DNA from: Lichenicoccus sp964242335
GTDB taxonomy: Bacteria; Pseudomonadota; Alphaproteobacteria; Acetobacterales; Acetobacteraceae
Direction: 5' to 3'
DNA length: 64,000 nt
Assembly (NCBI GenBank): GCA_964242335.1
Contig: CAXTAY010000015.1
Span: 24,089 to 88,088, forward strand
The notes beneath the pieces were generated by a model. The model ran no database searches and was not told where the DNA came from. It was given only the letters and a program-made list of their open reading frames with translations. Shown one piece after another: positions 52,286 through 60,125 of the stretch; within the stretch, counting starts at the first letter, position 1; each line of letters starts with the position of its first letter. A program made the position numbers and the translations under genes.

Positions 52286-53262
52286 GGCAGCCGACGCAGC
52301 CAGACGCGCACGGTGCCCTGCGCGGTGAGCCAGCCGATCACGCCGGCCGCCAGCGGCAGCACCGGCAGCCCGATCAGCAGCGGCAGCGGCAGCAGGCCGC
52401 CCGGGCCGACCGCGCCGGACATCGCGTCGGCGCCGGCCGCGAACGGAGCCGCGAGATGGCACAGGCCGGCCAGCACCGGCAGTGCGACCAGCGCGCCGCC
52501 GGCGCCGCCGAGCAGTGCCAGCCGGCCGGCGCGGCGCGCGAACCGTCCGGCGATGTAGCCGTCGGTGGCGCCGAGCCCGTGCACGATCTCGATCGCCTGG
52601 CGGCGGGTGGCGATGCCCGCACGCGTGGCCAGCGCCACCACGCTCCCGGACACCGCCGCCACCGTCAGCAGCGCGAGACCGGCGCAGGCCTGCAGGCTGT
52701 CGGTGAGCGCCAGCAGACGGTCGCTCCAGGCGGCGCTGTCCTCGACCAGGGTGCCCGGCGCGACCGCGACCAGCGCCCGCAGCAGTGCCTCGGCGGCAGC
52801 GGCGCCGGGCGGCAGCCCGAGCTGCACCACCGCGGGCAGCGGCAGCGCTGCCTCCTCGCCCAGCCACGGGCGAAGCAGGCGGCGAAGCGCTTCGGGCTGC
52901 AGCCGGCGTATCTCCGACGGCCCGTCGGGGGCGCGTGCGAGGTCGGCCAGCCGCGACATCACCGCCTCGATCCGGCTCGCGGCGGCGCCCGACGGTGCGC
53001 CGGCGGCGGGCTGCTCGGGATCGGGCACCTGCACGGTCACGACCGCACCGGCGCCGGCGTGCCAGCGCTGCGCCAGCAGCCGCGCGCCGACCGCGCCGCC
53101 GAGCGCCAGCGCCGCGAGGAACGCCATCGCCGCGACCAGGCTGGGCAGCATGCGCTCGGGGATGGCGCGGCGCAGCCCAAGGCCGTCAGAGCCTGGGCCC
53201 TGCGAGCCTGGGCCCTGCGAGCCGGGACCCTGCGAGCCGGGGAGCGCCGGCGCGTCGCTCAC
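52282..53262 (-). CDS. ftsX: Cell division ABC transporter permease FtsX
   Basis: Inner-membrane partner of FtsE that controls peptidoglycan hydrolases at the septum. The 326-residue protein has a cytosolic N-terminus containing GPGSQ repeats, then TM1 (LVAAMAFLAALALGGAVGARLLA), a periplasmic domain (about 70-190) and three C-terminal helices. The conserved cytosolic EIVHGLGATDGYIAGRFARRA region is present. Its stop overlaps ydcF and its start overlaps ftsE. Confidence 0.9.
   Translation of the reverse strand: MSDAPALPGSQGPGSQGPGSQGPGSDGLGLRRAIPERMLPSLVAAMAFLAALALGGAVGARLLAQRWHAGAGAVVTVQVPDPEQPAAGAPSGAAASRIEAVMSRLADLARAPDGPSEIRRLQPEALRRLLRPWLGEEAALPLPAVVQLGLPPGAAAAEALLRALVAVAPGTLVEDSAAWSDRLLALTDSLQACAGLALLTVAAVSGSVVALATRAGIATRRQAIEIVHGLGATDGYIAGRFARRAGRLALLGGAGGALVALPVLAGLCHLAAPFAAGADAMSGAVGPGGLLPLPLLIGLPVLPLAAGVIGWLTAQGTVRVWLRRLP
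53189..53233 (-). repeat. Three 15-base repeats encoding the FtsX N-terminal tail
   Basis: Units at 53189-53203 and 53204-53218 are identical (GAGCCTGGGCCCTGC). The unit at 53219-53233 differs at two bases and a partial fourth follows. They encode GSQGP repeats in the cytosolic tail of FtsX. In-frame copy-number change is expected to be tolerated. Confidence 0.88.
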
Positions 53263-53945
53263 GCCGGGTTCGCCGCGGCGTCGTCCCCGACCAGGCGGCC
53301 GCGTTCCAACCGCAGCGACGGTGCCGCGAAGCGTTGCACCAGCTGGTCGTTGTGGGTGGCGACGACGACCGTCGAGCCGAGCTGGTTCAGCTCCAGCAGC
53401 AGCTCCATCAGCCGGTTGGCCTGGGCGGAGTCGAGCGATCCGGTCGGCTCGTCGGCCAGCAGCAGCGGCGGGCGCTGCACCACCGCGCGGGCGATCGCGA
53501 CCCGCTGCTGCTCGCCGCCGGAGAGCTCACCCGGTCGGGCGGCCAGCTTGCGGCGCAGCCCGAGCCAGTCCAGCATCTCGTGCACGTCGGCCTGGATGCG
53601 CGCCTCGCCGATACGGTTGAGGCGCATCGGCAGGGCCACGTTGTCGAACACGCTGAGCTCCGGCAGCAGGCGGAAATCCTGGAACACCACGCCCATGCGC
53701 CGGCGCAGCCGCGCCAGCTGCCGCCGCCGCGTGCTGCGCACCGGCACGCCGAACAGCTCGAGCCGGCCGGCCGAGGGCCGCGCCGCCAGCTGCAGCACCC
53801 GGAGCAGGCTGGACTTGCCGGCGCCAGACGCGCCGAGCAGCCAGCGGAAGCCGCCCGCCGGCACCGAAAAGCTGATGTCGCGCAGCACGATCGGCGCTAT
53901 TGATCCGCTACCAACACGAAGTTCCAGATCCTGCAGACGGATCAT
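53259..53945 (-). CDS. ftsE: Cell division ATP-binding protein FtsE
   Basis: ABC ATPase that works with FtsX. The 228-residue protein has Walker A GASGAGKSSLL (residues about 38-48, usual GxSGAGKST with Ser for Thr), Q-loop VVFQDFRLLPELSVFDNVALP, signature ELSGGEQQRVAIARA, Walker B LLLADEPTGSLD and the switch His in VATHNDQLV. ATG 53945. It starts the ftsE-ftsX-ydcF-plsC operon and is divergent from the zinc-ribbon protein gene. Confidence 0.95.
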   Translation of the reverse strand: MIRLQDLELRVGSGSIAPIVLRDISFSVPAGGFRWLLGASGAGKSSLLRVLQLAARPSAGRLELFGVPVRSTRRRQLARLRRRMGVVFQDFRLLPELSVFDNVALPMRLNRIGEARIQADVHEMLDWLGLRRKLAARPGELSGGEQQRVAIARAVVQRPPLLLADEPTGSLDSAQANRLMELLLELNQLGSTVVVATHNDQLVQRFAAPSLRLERGRLVGDDAAANPA

Positions 53946-54065
53946 CCCGCCGCTCCGCCCATCCCCTGGTCGCCACGATGCGCCGCACCCGGCGCCGCCG
54001 CCATCCTACAGGAGCCTCGGCGGAACGATGAGGCCGGATGCGCGGGCGCGGCGGAAGGAGGGTGG

Positions 54066-54554
54066 ATGCGGATCGAGTGCCCCGGCTGCGAGGCGGCGTA
54101 CGAGGTGCCGGAGGCGCAGATTCGGCCGGGCCGCAGCGTGCGCTGCGCCCGCTGCGGCCTGCAGTGGCGACCGGGCGGCGAGGCGGAGCAGGCCGGGCTG
54201 CCCGAACCCGCTCCGGCCGCGGCCGACCCCGAGGATGCGAGCGAACCGGCAGCCGCGGCCTCGGCGGACGCCTCGGAGGACGGCCTGCCGGACGTGGCGC
54301 CCCCCGGCCATGCACCCGGACATCCGCTCGGCCTGCGCCGTGCCGCGACGCCGGAGCCGGTCCTCGCCACGGCCGTCGCGGGCAGCCGGCGTCCGTCGCC
54401 GGAGCTCGCGGCATGGGGTGCCGCCTGGGCGGTCAGCCTGATCGTGCTGGCCGGCCTGCTGCTGTCGGCGGCGCATTGGCGCGAGGCGGTCATGCGCAGC
54501 TGGCCGCCCTCGATCCGGCTCTATACCGCGCTCGGCGCATTGCCGCCCGGATGA
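54066..54554 (+). CDS. Zinc-ribbon (MJ0042-type), single-pass membrane protein
   Basis: The 162-residue protein opens with an MJ0042-type zinc ribbon (Cys5, Cys8, Cys27, Cys30 in MRIECPGCEAAYEV and RCARCGLQW). An acidic Ala/Pro-rich linker follows, then one membrane helix near residues 119-136 (WAVSLIVLAGLLLSA) and a short C-terminal tail. Such proteins often sit beside ftsEX in Alphaproteobacteria. Their role is unknown, and the ribbon is probably cytosolic. Divergent from ftsE with 120 bases between. Confidence 0.78.
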   Translation: MRIECPGCEAAYEVPEAQIRPGRSVRCARCGLQWRPGGEAEQAGLPEPAPAAADPEDASEPAAAASADASEDGLPDVAPPGHAPGHPLGLRRAATPEPVLATAVAGSRRPSPELAAWGAAWAVSLIVLAGLLLSAAHWREAVMRSWPPSIRLYTALGALPPG

Positions 54555-54602
54555 CCGCATCGGTCTTGCGACCGGCAACGCGGCCGCCGCATGCGACGCC
54601 GC

Positions 54603-54992
54603 TCACATCTCCCGCGCCGCGAGGGCCGAGATGGTGGCGCCGATCGCTGCCGCGGCCATCAGCAGCAGCCCGTCGGTGATCAGCACCGCCGGGGTGATCC
54701 AGTGTCCGGCGAGCTGCAGGCCGGCCGGGATCATGCCGGCGACGGTGTCGAGGATGTCGCGTGTCTGCTGGTCCGCATTGGCCTCATGGGTGGTGATCGC
54801 GTCGACCAGCCGCGGCAGCGCCCACCAGCCGAGCCCGAGTGCCAGCAGCAGCGGCGCCACCAGCTCGGCCACCTGCTGCAGGAAGTAGAAGGCGAAATGC
54901 GCGATGCTCCAGAACGCGAGCCGGAGCGCGCGCAACAGGGCATGTCCGATGCGGCCTCCGCTGGTGCCGCTTCGAGGCGACGAACGGATCAT
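54603..54992 (-). CDS. Small membrane protein of unknown function
   Basis: The 129-residue protein has two or three hydrophobic segments (ALRLAFWSIAHFAFYFLQQV, LVAPLLLALGLGWWALP, and a C-terminal VLITDGLLLMAAAAIGATIS) separated by a polar loop. The ATG at 54992, with GGAGA seven bases upstream, is preferred over an in-frame start at 55013. I do not recognise the family. Convergent with the zinc-ribbon gene. Confidence 0.6.
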   Translation of the reverse strand: MIRSSPRSGTSGGRIGHALLRALRLAFWSIAHFAFYFLQQVAELVAPLLLALGLGWWALPRLVDAITTHEANADQQTRDILDTVAGMIPAGLQLAGHWITPAVLITDGLLLMAAAAIGATISALAAREM

Positions 54993-55108
54993 GATCAACT
55001 CTCCAGGCCGCATGCGGGCTACGCGCCCGGCGCGGTGAGGGCGCAGCTAACGCGAGAGGCGGGTCACCGGCAAGGCATCGTGCCGGGACGCGGCGGCGGC
55101 GGCGGCGA

Positions 55109-56353
55109 TCAGGCGGTGCCGACCGGCAGCTCGACCGGCTCCGTGGTGCCCCGGCTCCGGTGCAGGCCGCGCAGTGCCACGACGGCGCACAGGCAGGTCA
55201 GCGCGGCCAGCAGGAACGGCGCGCCGGGGAAATGCAGCGCCTGGTCCGGCCGGGTGGTGGCCGCGAACAGGGTGCCCATGACCAGCGGGCCGGCGACCAG
55301 CGTCAGGCCCTGCAGCGACGCCAGGGCGCCCTGGATCTCGCCCTGCCGGTCCGGCCCGACGTCCTGCGAGAGCATCGACTGCACCGGCGGCCCGGCCAGC
55401 GCTCCCAGAGCCAGCACCGGGATCCCGGCCAGCATCATCGCCGGCGACGCGGCGAGCGCGTAGATCAGGTAGCCCGCCACGCTGAAACCGTAGCCGGCCA
55501 GCGCCGTGCCGCGTTGGCCGAACCGGTCGATCACGCGCCGCACCAGCAGCCCCTGCACCAGCACCTGGGTGACGCCGCCGAGCGCCAGCGCCAGACCGTT
55601 ATCGAGCGTGTTCCAGCCGAAGCGCAGCTGGTTGGCGAGGATGAAGCTGGTCTGCTGCGCGCCGATCGCGAACCAGCCGCAGCACCAGGCGAAGGTCAGG
55701 CGCAGCGTCGCCGGGTCGCGGCCGATCGCCAGCAGCGAACCGAACGGGTTGGCGCGTCGCCAGTCGAAGCGACGGCGGCGCTCCGGCGGCAGGCTTTCGG
55801 GCAGGATGATCACGCCGTACAGCACGTTGCAGCCGATCAGGCCGGCGCCGACCAGGAACGGCAGCCGGATCCAGACATGGCCGAGCACGCCGCCGACCAC
55901 CGGACCGAGCACGAAGCCGAACCCGAACATCGCGCCGAGCAGGCCGAAATAGCGTGCCCGCTGCTCCTGCGGCGTCACGTCGGCGATGTAGGCCGAGGCG
56001 GTGGCGAGGTTGGCGCTGAACAGGCCGGCGAAGACGCGCATGGCGAACAGCCAGCCGAGGTCGTGCACCCAGACCCAGAGCAGCGAGTTGATGCCGAGGG
56101 CCGCGAGCGAGAGCAGCAGCACCGGACGGCGGCCGAAGCGGTCCGACAGCCCGCCCAGCACCGGGGCGAACAGGAACTGCATCAGCGAGAACACGGCGAA
56201 CAGCGCGCCGACATAGAACGAGGTCTGCGAGGCCGGCGCGTGCGCGACCTCGGCGACCAGGTTCGGCAGCACCGGGATGACGATGCCGAACGACAGCGCG
56301 TCGAGCGCGATGGTGCCCAGGATGAAGGGTGCGGAAGCGCGACGGTGTTTCAT
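55109..56353 (-). CDS. MFS exporter, TetA-like (DHA1 family)
   Basis: A 414-residue, 12-helix transporter. The antiporter motif is GGLSDRFGRRPVLLL near residue 67. FVLGPVVGGVLGH provides the drug-antiporter motif C between helices 4 and 5. The N-terminus LGTIALDALSFGIVIPVLPNL is typical of TetA/TCR-type drug exporters. The real substrate is unknown and no regulator adjoins it. The product has typical family length with no obvious lesion. Confidence 0.88.
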   Translation of the reverse strand: MKHRRASAPFILGTIALDALSFGIVIPVLPNLVAEVAHAPASQTSFYVGALFAVFSLMQFLFAPVLGGLSDRFGRRPVLLLSLAALGINSLLWVWVHDLGWLFAMRVFAGLFSANLATASAYIADVTPQEQRARYFGLLGAMFGFGFVLGPVVGGVLGHVWIRLPFLVGAGLIGCNVLYGVIILPESLPPERRRRFDWRRANPFGSLLAIGRDPATLRLTFAWCCGWFAIGAQQTSFILANQLRFGWNTLDNGLALALGGVTQVLVQGLLVRRVIDRFGQRGTALAGYGFSVAGYLIYALAASPAMMLAGIPVLALGALAGPPVQSMLSQDVGPDRQGEIQGALASLQGLTLVAGPLVMGTLFAATTRPDQALHFPGAPFLLAALTCLCAVVALRGLHRSRGTTEPVELPVGTA

Positions 56354-56433
56354 CGCGTGGGCTCAGACACAGCCGGTCGGCCGCGTCAAGCGAGATGCAC
56401 CCGACGCTGCCGGCGCCGCACCCGGCGCCGACC

Positions 56434-56871
56434 TCAGTCGGGGAGGTCCGCCAGCCTGGCATCGGCGGCAGCCCGCCGCGGGTTCGCGTGCAGCAGGCGG
56501 TCGTAGTTGCGCCGGAACAGCGCGATCGCGGCGTCCGGACCGATGCGCCGGACCGTCTCGCACACCCAGCCCTGCTGGTAGCGGAATGGGCGTGCCAGGC
56601 CCTCGGCGATCAGCGCCCGCCCGAGCGTCGGGCTGGTCGCCAGGTGGAGCGACCCGTCGAGGTGGACATGACCAAGTTCCTCGTCGGCGAGGTAGAAATC
56701 GACCCCGTCGACGCGGGAGGGTCGGAACAGGTCCCAGTGCACGGTCGCGATCACTCCCGGCCAGCCGCCGACGGCGGCCGCTACCGTCCCGAGCGGACCC
56801 TCCAGCGAGGGCGGCGGTTGCACCGGTCCCTTCTCGGCGCGTGTCAGCGTGCCCAGCGCGTGGTCGTTCAT
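56434..56871 (-). CDS. DUF5519/luciferase-fold family protein
   Basis: A 145-residue protein with the core motif LGHVHLDGSLHLATSP near residues 65-80 and LIAEGLARPFRYQQGWVCETVRR downstream, matching proteins annotated DUF5519 (luciferase-like). Actual activity is unknown. The ATG at 56871 overlaps the stop of the NmrA-type reductase as ATGA, so the two form an operon probably controlled by the divergent TetR regulator. Confidence 0.65.
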   Translation of the reverse strand: MNDHALGTLTRAEKGPVQPPPSLEGPLGTVAAAVGGWPGVIATVHWDLFRPSRVDGVDFYLADEELGHVHLDGSLHLATSPTLGRALIAEGLARPFRYQQGWVCETVRRIGPDAAIALFRRNYDRLLHANPRRAAADARLADLPD

Positions 56872-57800
56872 CCGCGTATCTCCATCTCCGGTTGATGGCG
56901 CACCGGGCTCGGTGCGCCGTGATCATGTCGGCCCGCCGCGGCGAGCTCTCGCCCGATCAGCTCCCGCATGCCGATCGGGCGACGGCCCAGCATCCGCTCG
57001 AGCGTCGGATCGACGGCCTCGAACTCGCCGTTCCGGCTGGCGAGGTAGAGGCCCAGAATCATCTCCGCGGTGGGTGCCGGCGCGCCGTGCGCGCTCAAGC
57101 GCGCCCGCAGATCCTCGTCCGCGAGCGTCCGGCGTTCGACCGGATGGCCGAGCAGCTCCGAGGCGATGCCGGCGAGGTCGGCGAGATCGAGCGACTGCGA
57201 ACCGGTGAGCGGCGGCGTGGGCCCGTCCTCACGCCCCGCCGCGGCGAGGATGACCGCCGCCGCCTCCGCGAGGTCGTCATGCGCCGTCCACGATACCCGG
57301 CCGTCCGCCGGCGCCTCGAGCGCGCCGGTGTGCAGCGCATCGCCGATCAGGCCGATGCCGCTCGCCGCGTAGAAGCCGTGACGAAGCGCGGTCCATCCGA
57401 GCCCGGATCGGCGAAGCATGTCCTCGGTCGCGTCGTGGTCCCGCATCGGGGGGAACGCGGAGCAGGCGCTCGCCCCCATGTGGCTGGTGTAGACGATCCG
57501 CCTCGCTCCCGCAGCCCGCGCCGCCTCGATGGCGGTGCGATGCTGCGCGAGCGTGTCGCCGCCGTAGGCCCGCGCGTTGGACGAGACGATCAGCACCTGC
57601 GTCGCACCCTCGAAGGCGCCGCGCAGGCTCTCCGCACGATCGAAATCGCCCTCGCGGACGCGGATGCCGCGTGCGGCCAGATCGGTGGCCTTGCGTGGAT
57701 CGCGGACGCTGGCCCCGATCCGACCCGCAGGAACCCGCGCCACCAGGTTCTCGACGATCGCCCGGCCGAGCCGGCCGGTGGCGCCGGTGACGATGATCAT
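56868..57800 (-). CDS. NmrA-like NAD(P)-binding oxidoreductase
   Basis: Atypical short-chain reductase resembling NAD(P)H:quinone oxidoreductase 2 (QOR2/NmrA group). The dinucleotide motif is MIIVTGATGRLGRAIVENLV. ASVRDPRKATDLAARGIRVREGDFD and RIVYTSHMGASA follow, then the ALRHGFYAASGIGLIGDAL substrate region. Product: 310 residues. It is divergent from a TetR-family gene across a spacer with nested inverted repeats, the typical layout of a repressor-controlled detoxification reductase. Confidence 0.85.
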   Translation of the reverse strand: MIIVTGATGRLGRAIVENLVARVPAGRIGASVRDPRKATDLAARGIRVREGDFDRAESLRGAFEGATQVLIVSSNARAYGGDTLAQHRTAIEAARAAGARRIVYTSHMGASACSAFPPMRDHDATEDMLRRSGLGWTALRHGFYAASGIGLIGDALHTGALEAPADGRVSWTAHDDLAEAAAVILAAAGREDGPTPPLTGSQSLDLADLAGIASELLGHPVERRTLADEDLRARLSAHGAPAPTAEMILGLYLASRNGEFEAVDPTLERMLGRRPIGMRELIGRELAAAGRHDHGAPSPVRHQPEMEIRG

Positions 57801-57834
57801 GAACGGCTCCTACGGTACCAGTGCTAACACCCGA

Positions 57835-57877
57835 ACGATAGCGCTGTTTGGCGCTGCTAACAAGGCGGCGCTATCGT
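57835..57877. promoter_or_regulatory. Nested inverted repeats, probable TetR operator
   Basis: Outer arms ACGATAGCGC (57835-57844) and GCGCTATCGT (57868-57877) are perfectly complementary. Inside, TGTTTGGCGCTGCTAACA (57845-57862) is itself partly palindromic, and GCTAACA recurs at 57823-57829. The block lies between the divergent reductase and TetR genes, where an autoregulated repressor would bind. Confidence 0.6.
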
Positions 57878-57906
57878 CGCGGCGGGGGTGGCGTTATGTG
57901 CTGCGG

Positions 57907-58737
57907 ATGAGCCAGCCGAACTCCGACGTCAGCCTCGGTGCCCATGCGGACGAGCTTCGTGCCCGCATCGTCATGGCCGCCGCCGCGCTGATCGCGTCCG
58001 GCGGCCGCGACGCCGCGACGACGCGCGCGGTCGCCGCCGCCGCCGCCGTGCAGGCGCCCACCATCTACCGCCTGTTCGGCGACAAGCGCGGACTGCTCGA
58101 TGCGGTCGCCGAGCACGGCCTGGCCGCCTACGTCGCGGGGAAAGCCGTGCGCGAGCCGCACCCGGACCCGGTGCAGGAGCTTCGCGACGGCTGGGACATG
58201 CACGTGGCCTTCGGCCTGGCGCATCCGGGGCTGTTCGCGATCATGAGCGGCGATCCGCGCCCGCTCTCGCCTGCGGTCGCCGCAGGGATGGAGGTGCTGC
58301 GCCGGCGCATCAGGGCGGTCGCGCTGGCGGGACGTCTGCGGACCAGCGAGCCGCGCGCGGTCGCGCTGCTGCAGTCGGCGTGCGTCGGCACCGTGCTCAC
58401 CCTGCTCGGCGAGCCGGAGGCGCGACGCGATCCCGGGCTGTCGGCGAGCGCGCGAGAGGCGGTGCTGGCCGCGATCACCGGCGAGGCGGTCTCGCCAGCG
58501 GGTCCGCTGCCGGGTGCCGCGGCCGCGTTGCTGCGCGCCTCGCTGGAGCGGACGACCGTCCTCACCGCCGGCGAGCGGCACCTGCTGGAGGAACTGCTCG
58601 ACCGCATCGCCGGCGACACGAATTCGTCGTTCGACCGGCAGTTCTGCGGTCACGTGGCCGACCCCGGAGCGGCATCGCGTGGGCAGGCGCCGGCCTGCAC
58701 TCCCGCCTTGGCACGGGCGCCGGCAACCCCCACCTGA
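57907..58737 (+). CDS. TetR-family transcriptional regulator
   Basis: A 276-residue repressor-like protein. The N-terminal helix-turn-helix is clear: ELRARIVMAAAALIASGG, DAATTRAVAAAAAVQAPTIYRLFGDKRGLLDAVAEHGLAAY. The ligand domain follows, and the C-terminus carries an extra polar tail. It is divergent from the NmrA-type reductase, with a candidate operator between, so it probably represses that operon and itself and responds to an unknown, perhaps electrophilic, ligand. ATG 57907 is the last start before the conserved region. Confidence 0.88.
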   Translation: MSQPNSDVSLGAHADELRARIVMAAAALIASGGRDAATTRAVAAAAAVQAPTIYRLFGDKRGLLDAVAEHGLAAYVAGKAVREPHPDPVQELRDGWDMHVAFGLAHPGLFAIMSGDPRPLSPAVAAGMEVLRRRIRAVALAGRLRTSEPRAVALLQSACVGTVLTLLGEPEARRDPGLSASAREAVLAAITGEAVSPAGPLPGAAAALLRASLERTTVLTAGERHLLEELLDRIAGDTNSSFDRQFCGHVADPGAASRGQAPACTPALARAPATPT

Positions 58738-58771
58738 TCCTGCTCGAGGATCGGGAGGCCGGACGGCGACG

Positions 58772-59035
58772 ATGGCGAGCGGTTGGGCCCCGGACGGGGC
58801 AGTGCAGGACCAGATCGACGACACCGTCCTGGACGGGGTCATGCGGGCGCGGGCGCGGATGCCGACGGGCGTCGGGGAGACCCACTGCGTGGAATGCGGC
58901 GAGGAGATCCCCGAGGCGCGCCGCCGCGTGCTGCCGGGGGTGCGGACCTGCACCGGCTGCCAGTCGGCGCAGGATCGGCGTCCGGCGCAGATCGGCTTCA
59001 ACCGCAGGGGCAGCAAGGACAGCCAGCTCAAGTAG
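58772..59035 (+). CDS. DksA/TraR-family zinc-finger protein (YbiI-like)
   Basis: An 87-residue protein with one C4 zinc finger, THCVECGEEIPEARRRVLPG and RTCTGCQSAQD, the spacing of the DksA/TraR finger. It lacks the long coiled-coil arm of DksA, so it resembles the short YbiI subgroup whose role is poorly known. ATG 58772 follows GGAGG by about ten bases. It lies 34 bases after the TetR gene on the same strand. Confidence 0.82.
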   Translation: MASGWAPDGAVQDQIDDTVLDGVMRARARMPTGVGETHCVECGEEIPEARRRVLPGVRTCTGCQSAQDRRPAQIGFNRRGSKDSQLK

Positions 59036-59087
59036 CGCGCCGGCGGCGGCCGCCGCAGGACCGCCGCTCGCCGCCGCGCTCCAGGCT

Positions 59088-60080
59088 TCAGAACACGGCG
59101 TGGTCGCCGCGCTCGGGTGCGGCCGCACCGGCCACGAGCGCCCGATAGAAATCGAACAGCGTCTCGGTTCCGGTCGAGGGCGTGGCGGCGGCGTCGTAGC
59201 GGCCGGTGGCGGGATTCAGCACCAGCATCGACTCCGTGGCGTAGTAGCGGCCGATCCGCGCCAGTTCCGCCTTGTCCGCGAGCGACGGCGCGAGGCGGGC
59301 GGCGGCACCCAGGACGGCCACGATGCCGTCGAGCAGCGCCGTCGGCACCTGGCGGAACTGCGGCTTGCGGCCCAGCAGCGCGAACAGCGCCTCGCCCTGC
59401 TGGCGCGGCGTGATCGCCTCGCCCGGACCGCCGATCGGCAGCACGCGGTTCCAGCGGCGATCATCCTCCAGACAGCCGACCAGGTACTCGGCGAGATCGC
59501 GGTCGCCGATCGGCTTGCAGGCGGTCAGCGTCCCGTCCCGGAACACCAGGAATGGCCTGCCGCGCCTCACCCGCTCGACCTGGCCGGACAACGACTTGAA
59601 GAACGCGGTCGGCCGGACGATCGAGTAGGTGAGGCCGGATCCGATCAGAGCCGCCTCGAAGGCCAGCTTGGCGTGCTGGAACGCGAGTCGCGGCTTCTGC
59701 ACGCAGATCGCCGAGAGCAGCACGAACTGGCCGACCCCGGCCTGCCGCGCCGCCGCCAGCACCTCGACATGCGCCCGATGATCGACCGCCCAGGCGTCGC
59801 CGGGTGCTCCGGTGCGCGAGGCCATGCAGGACAGCACGGCGTCGAAGCGCTCGCCGCGAAACCCGTCGCGGGCGATCGCACCCGGATCGCCCAGGTCGAC
59901 GCGGCGGAACTCGGCACCGTCGGGAGCTGGCACAGCGCCGGGACGGGGACGGACGAGGCACACCACCTCGTGCCCGCGCCGCAGCAGCGCACGCAGCGTC
60001 GCCTGGCCGATGGTGCCGGTGGCGCCGAGCAGGCAGACGCGAAGCGGGGCGGCAAGCCGGGGTTCGTGTTCGATGGGCAT
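59088..60080 (-). CDS. bciA: 3,8-divinyl (proto)chlorophyllide a 8-vinyl reductase, BciA type
   Basis: NADPH-dependent reductase of the C8 vinyl group in (bacterio)chlorophyll synthesis. The 330-residue SDR-like protein has VCLLGATGTIGQATLRALL. The family-specific block is LSAICVQKPRLAFQHAKLAFE, SIVRPTAFFKSLSGQVERV and GTLTACKPIGDRDLAEYLV. The pattern is close to BciA rather than a generic NmrA protein. It stands outside any visible photosynthesis cluster, next to a lipid-remodelling module. It implies the organism makes, or recently made, bacteriochlorophyll. Confidence 0.85.
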   Translation of the reverse strand: MPIEHEPRLAAPLRVCLLGATGTIGQATLRALLRRGHEVVCLVRPRPGAVPAPDGAEFRRVDLGDPGAIARDGFRGERFDAVLSCMASRTGAPGDAWAVDHRAHVEVLAAARQAGVGQFVLLSAICVQKPRLAFQHAKLAFEAALIGSGLTYSIVRPTAFFKSLSGQVERVRRGRPFLVFRDGTLTACKPIGDRDLAEYLVGCLEDDRRWNRVLPIGGPGEAITPRQQGEALFALLGRKPQFRQVPTALLDGIVAVLGAAARLAPSLADKAELARIGRYYATESMLVLNPATGRYDAAATPSTGTETLFDFYRALVAGAAAPERGDHAVF

Positions 60081-60125
60081 GATCGTCGGTCGAAGCCGCT
60101 CGCGCTGGTTCCCTCCCGCAATAGC

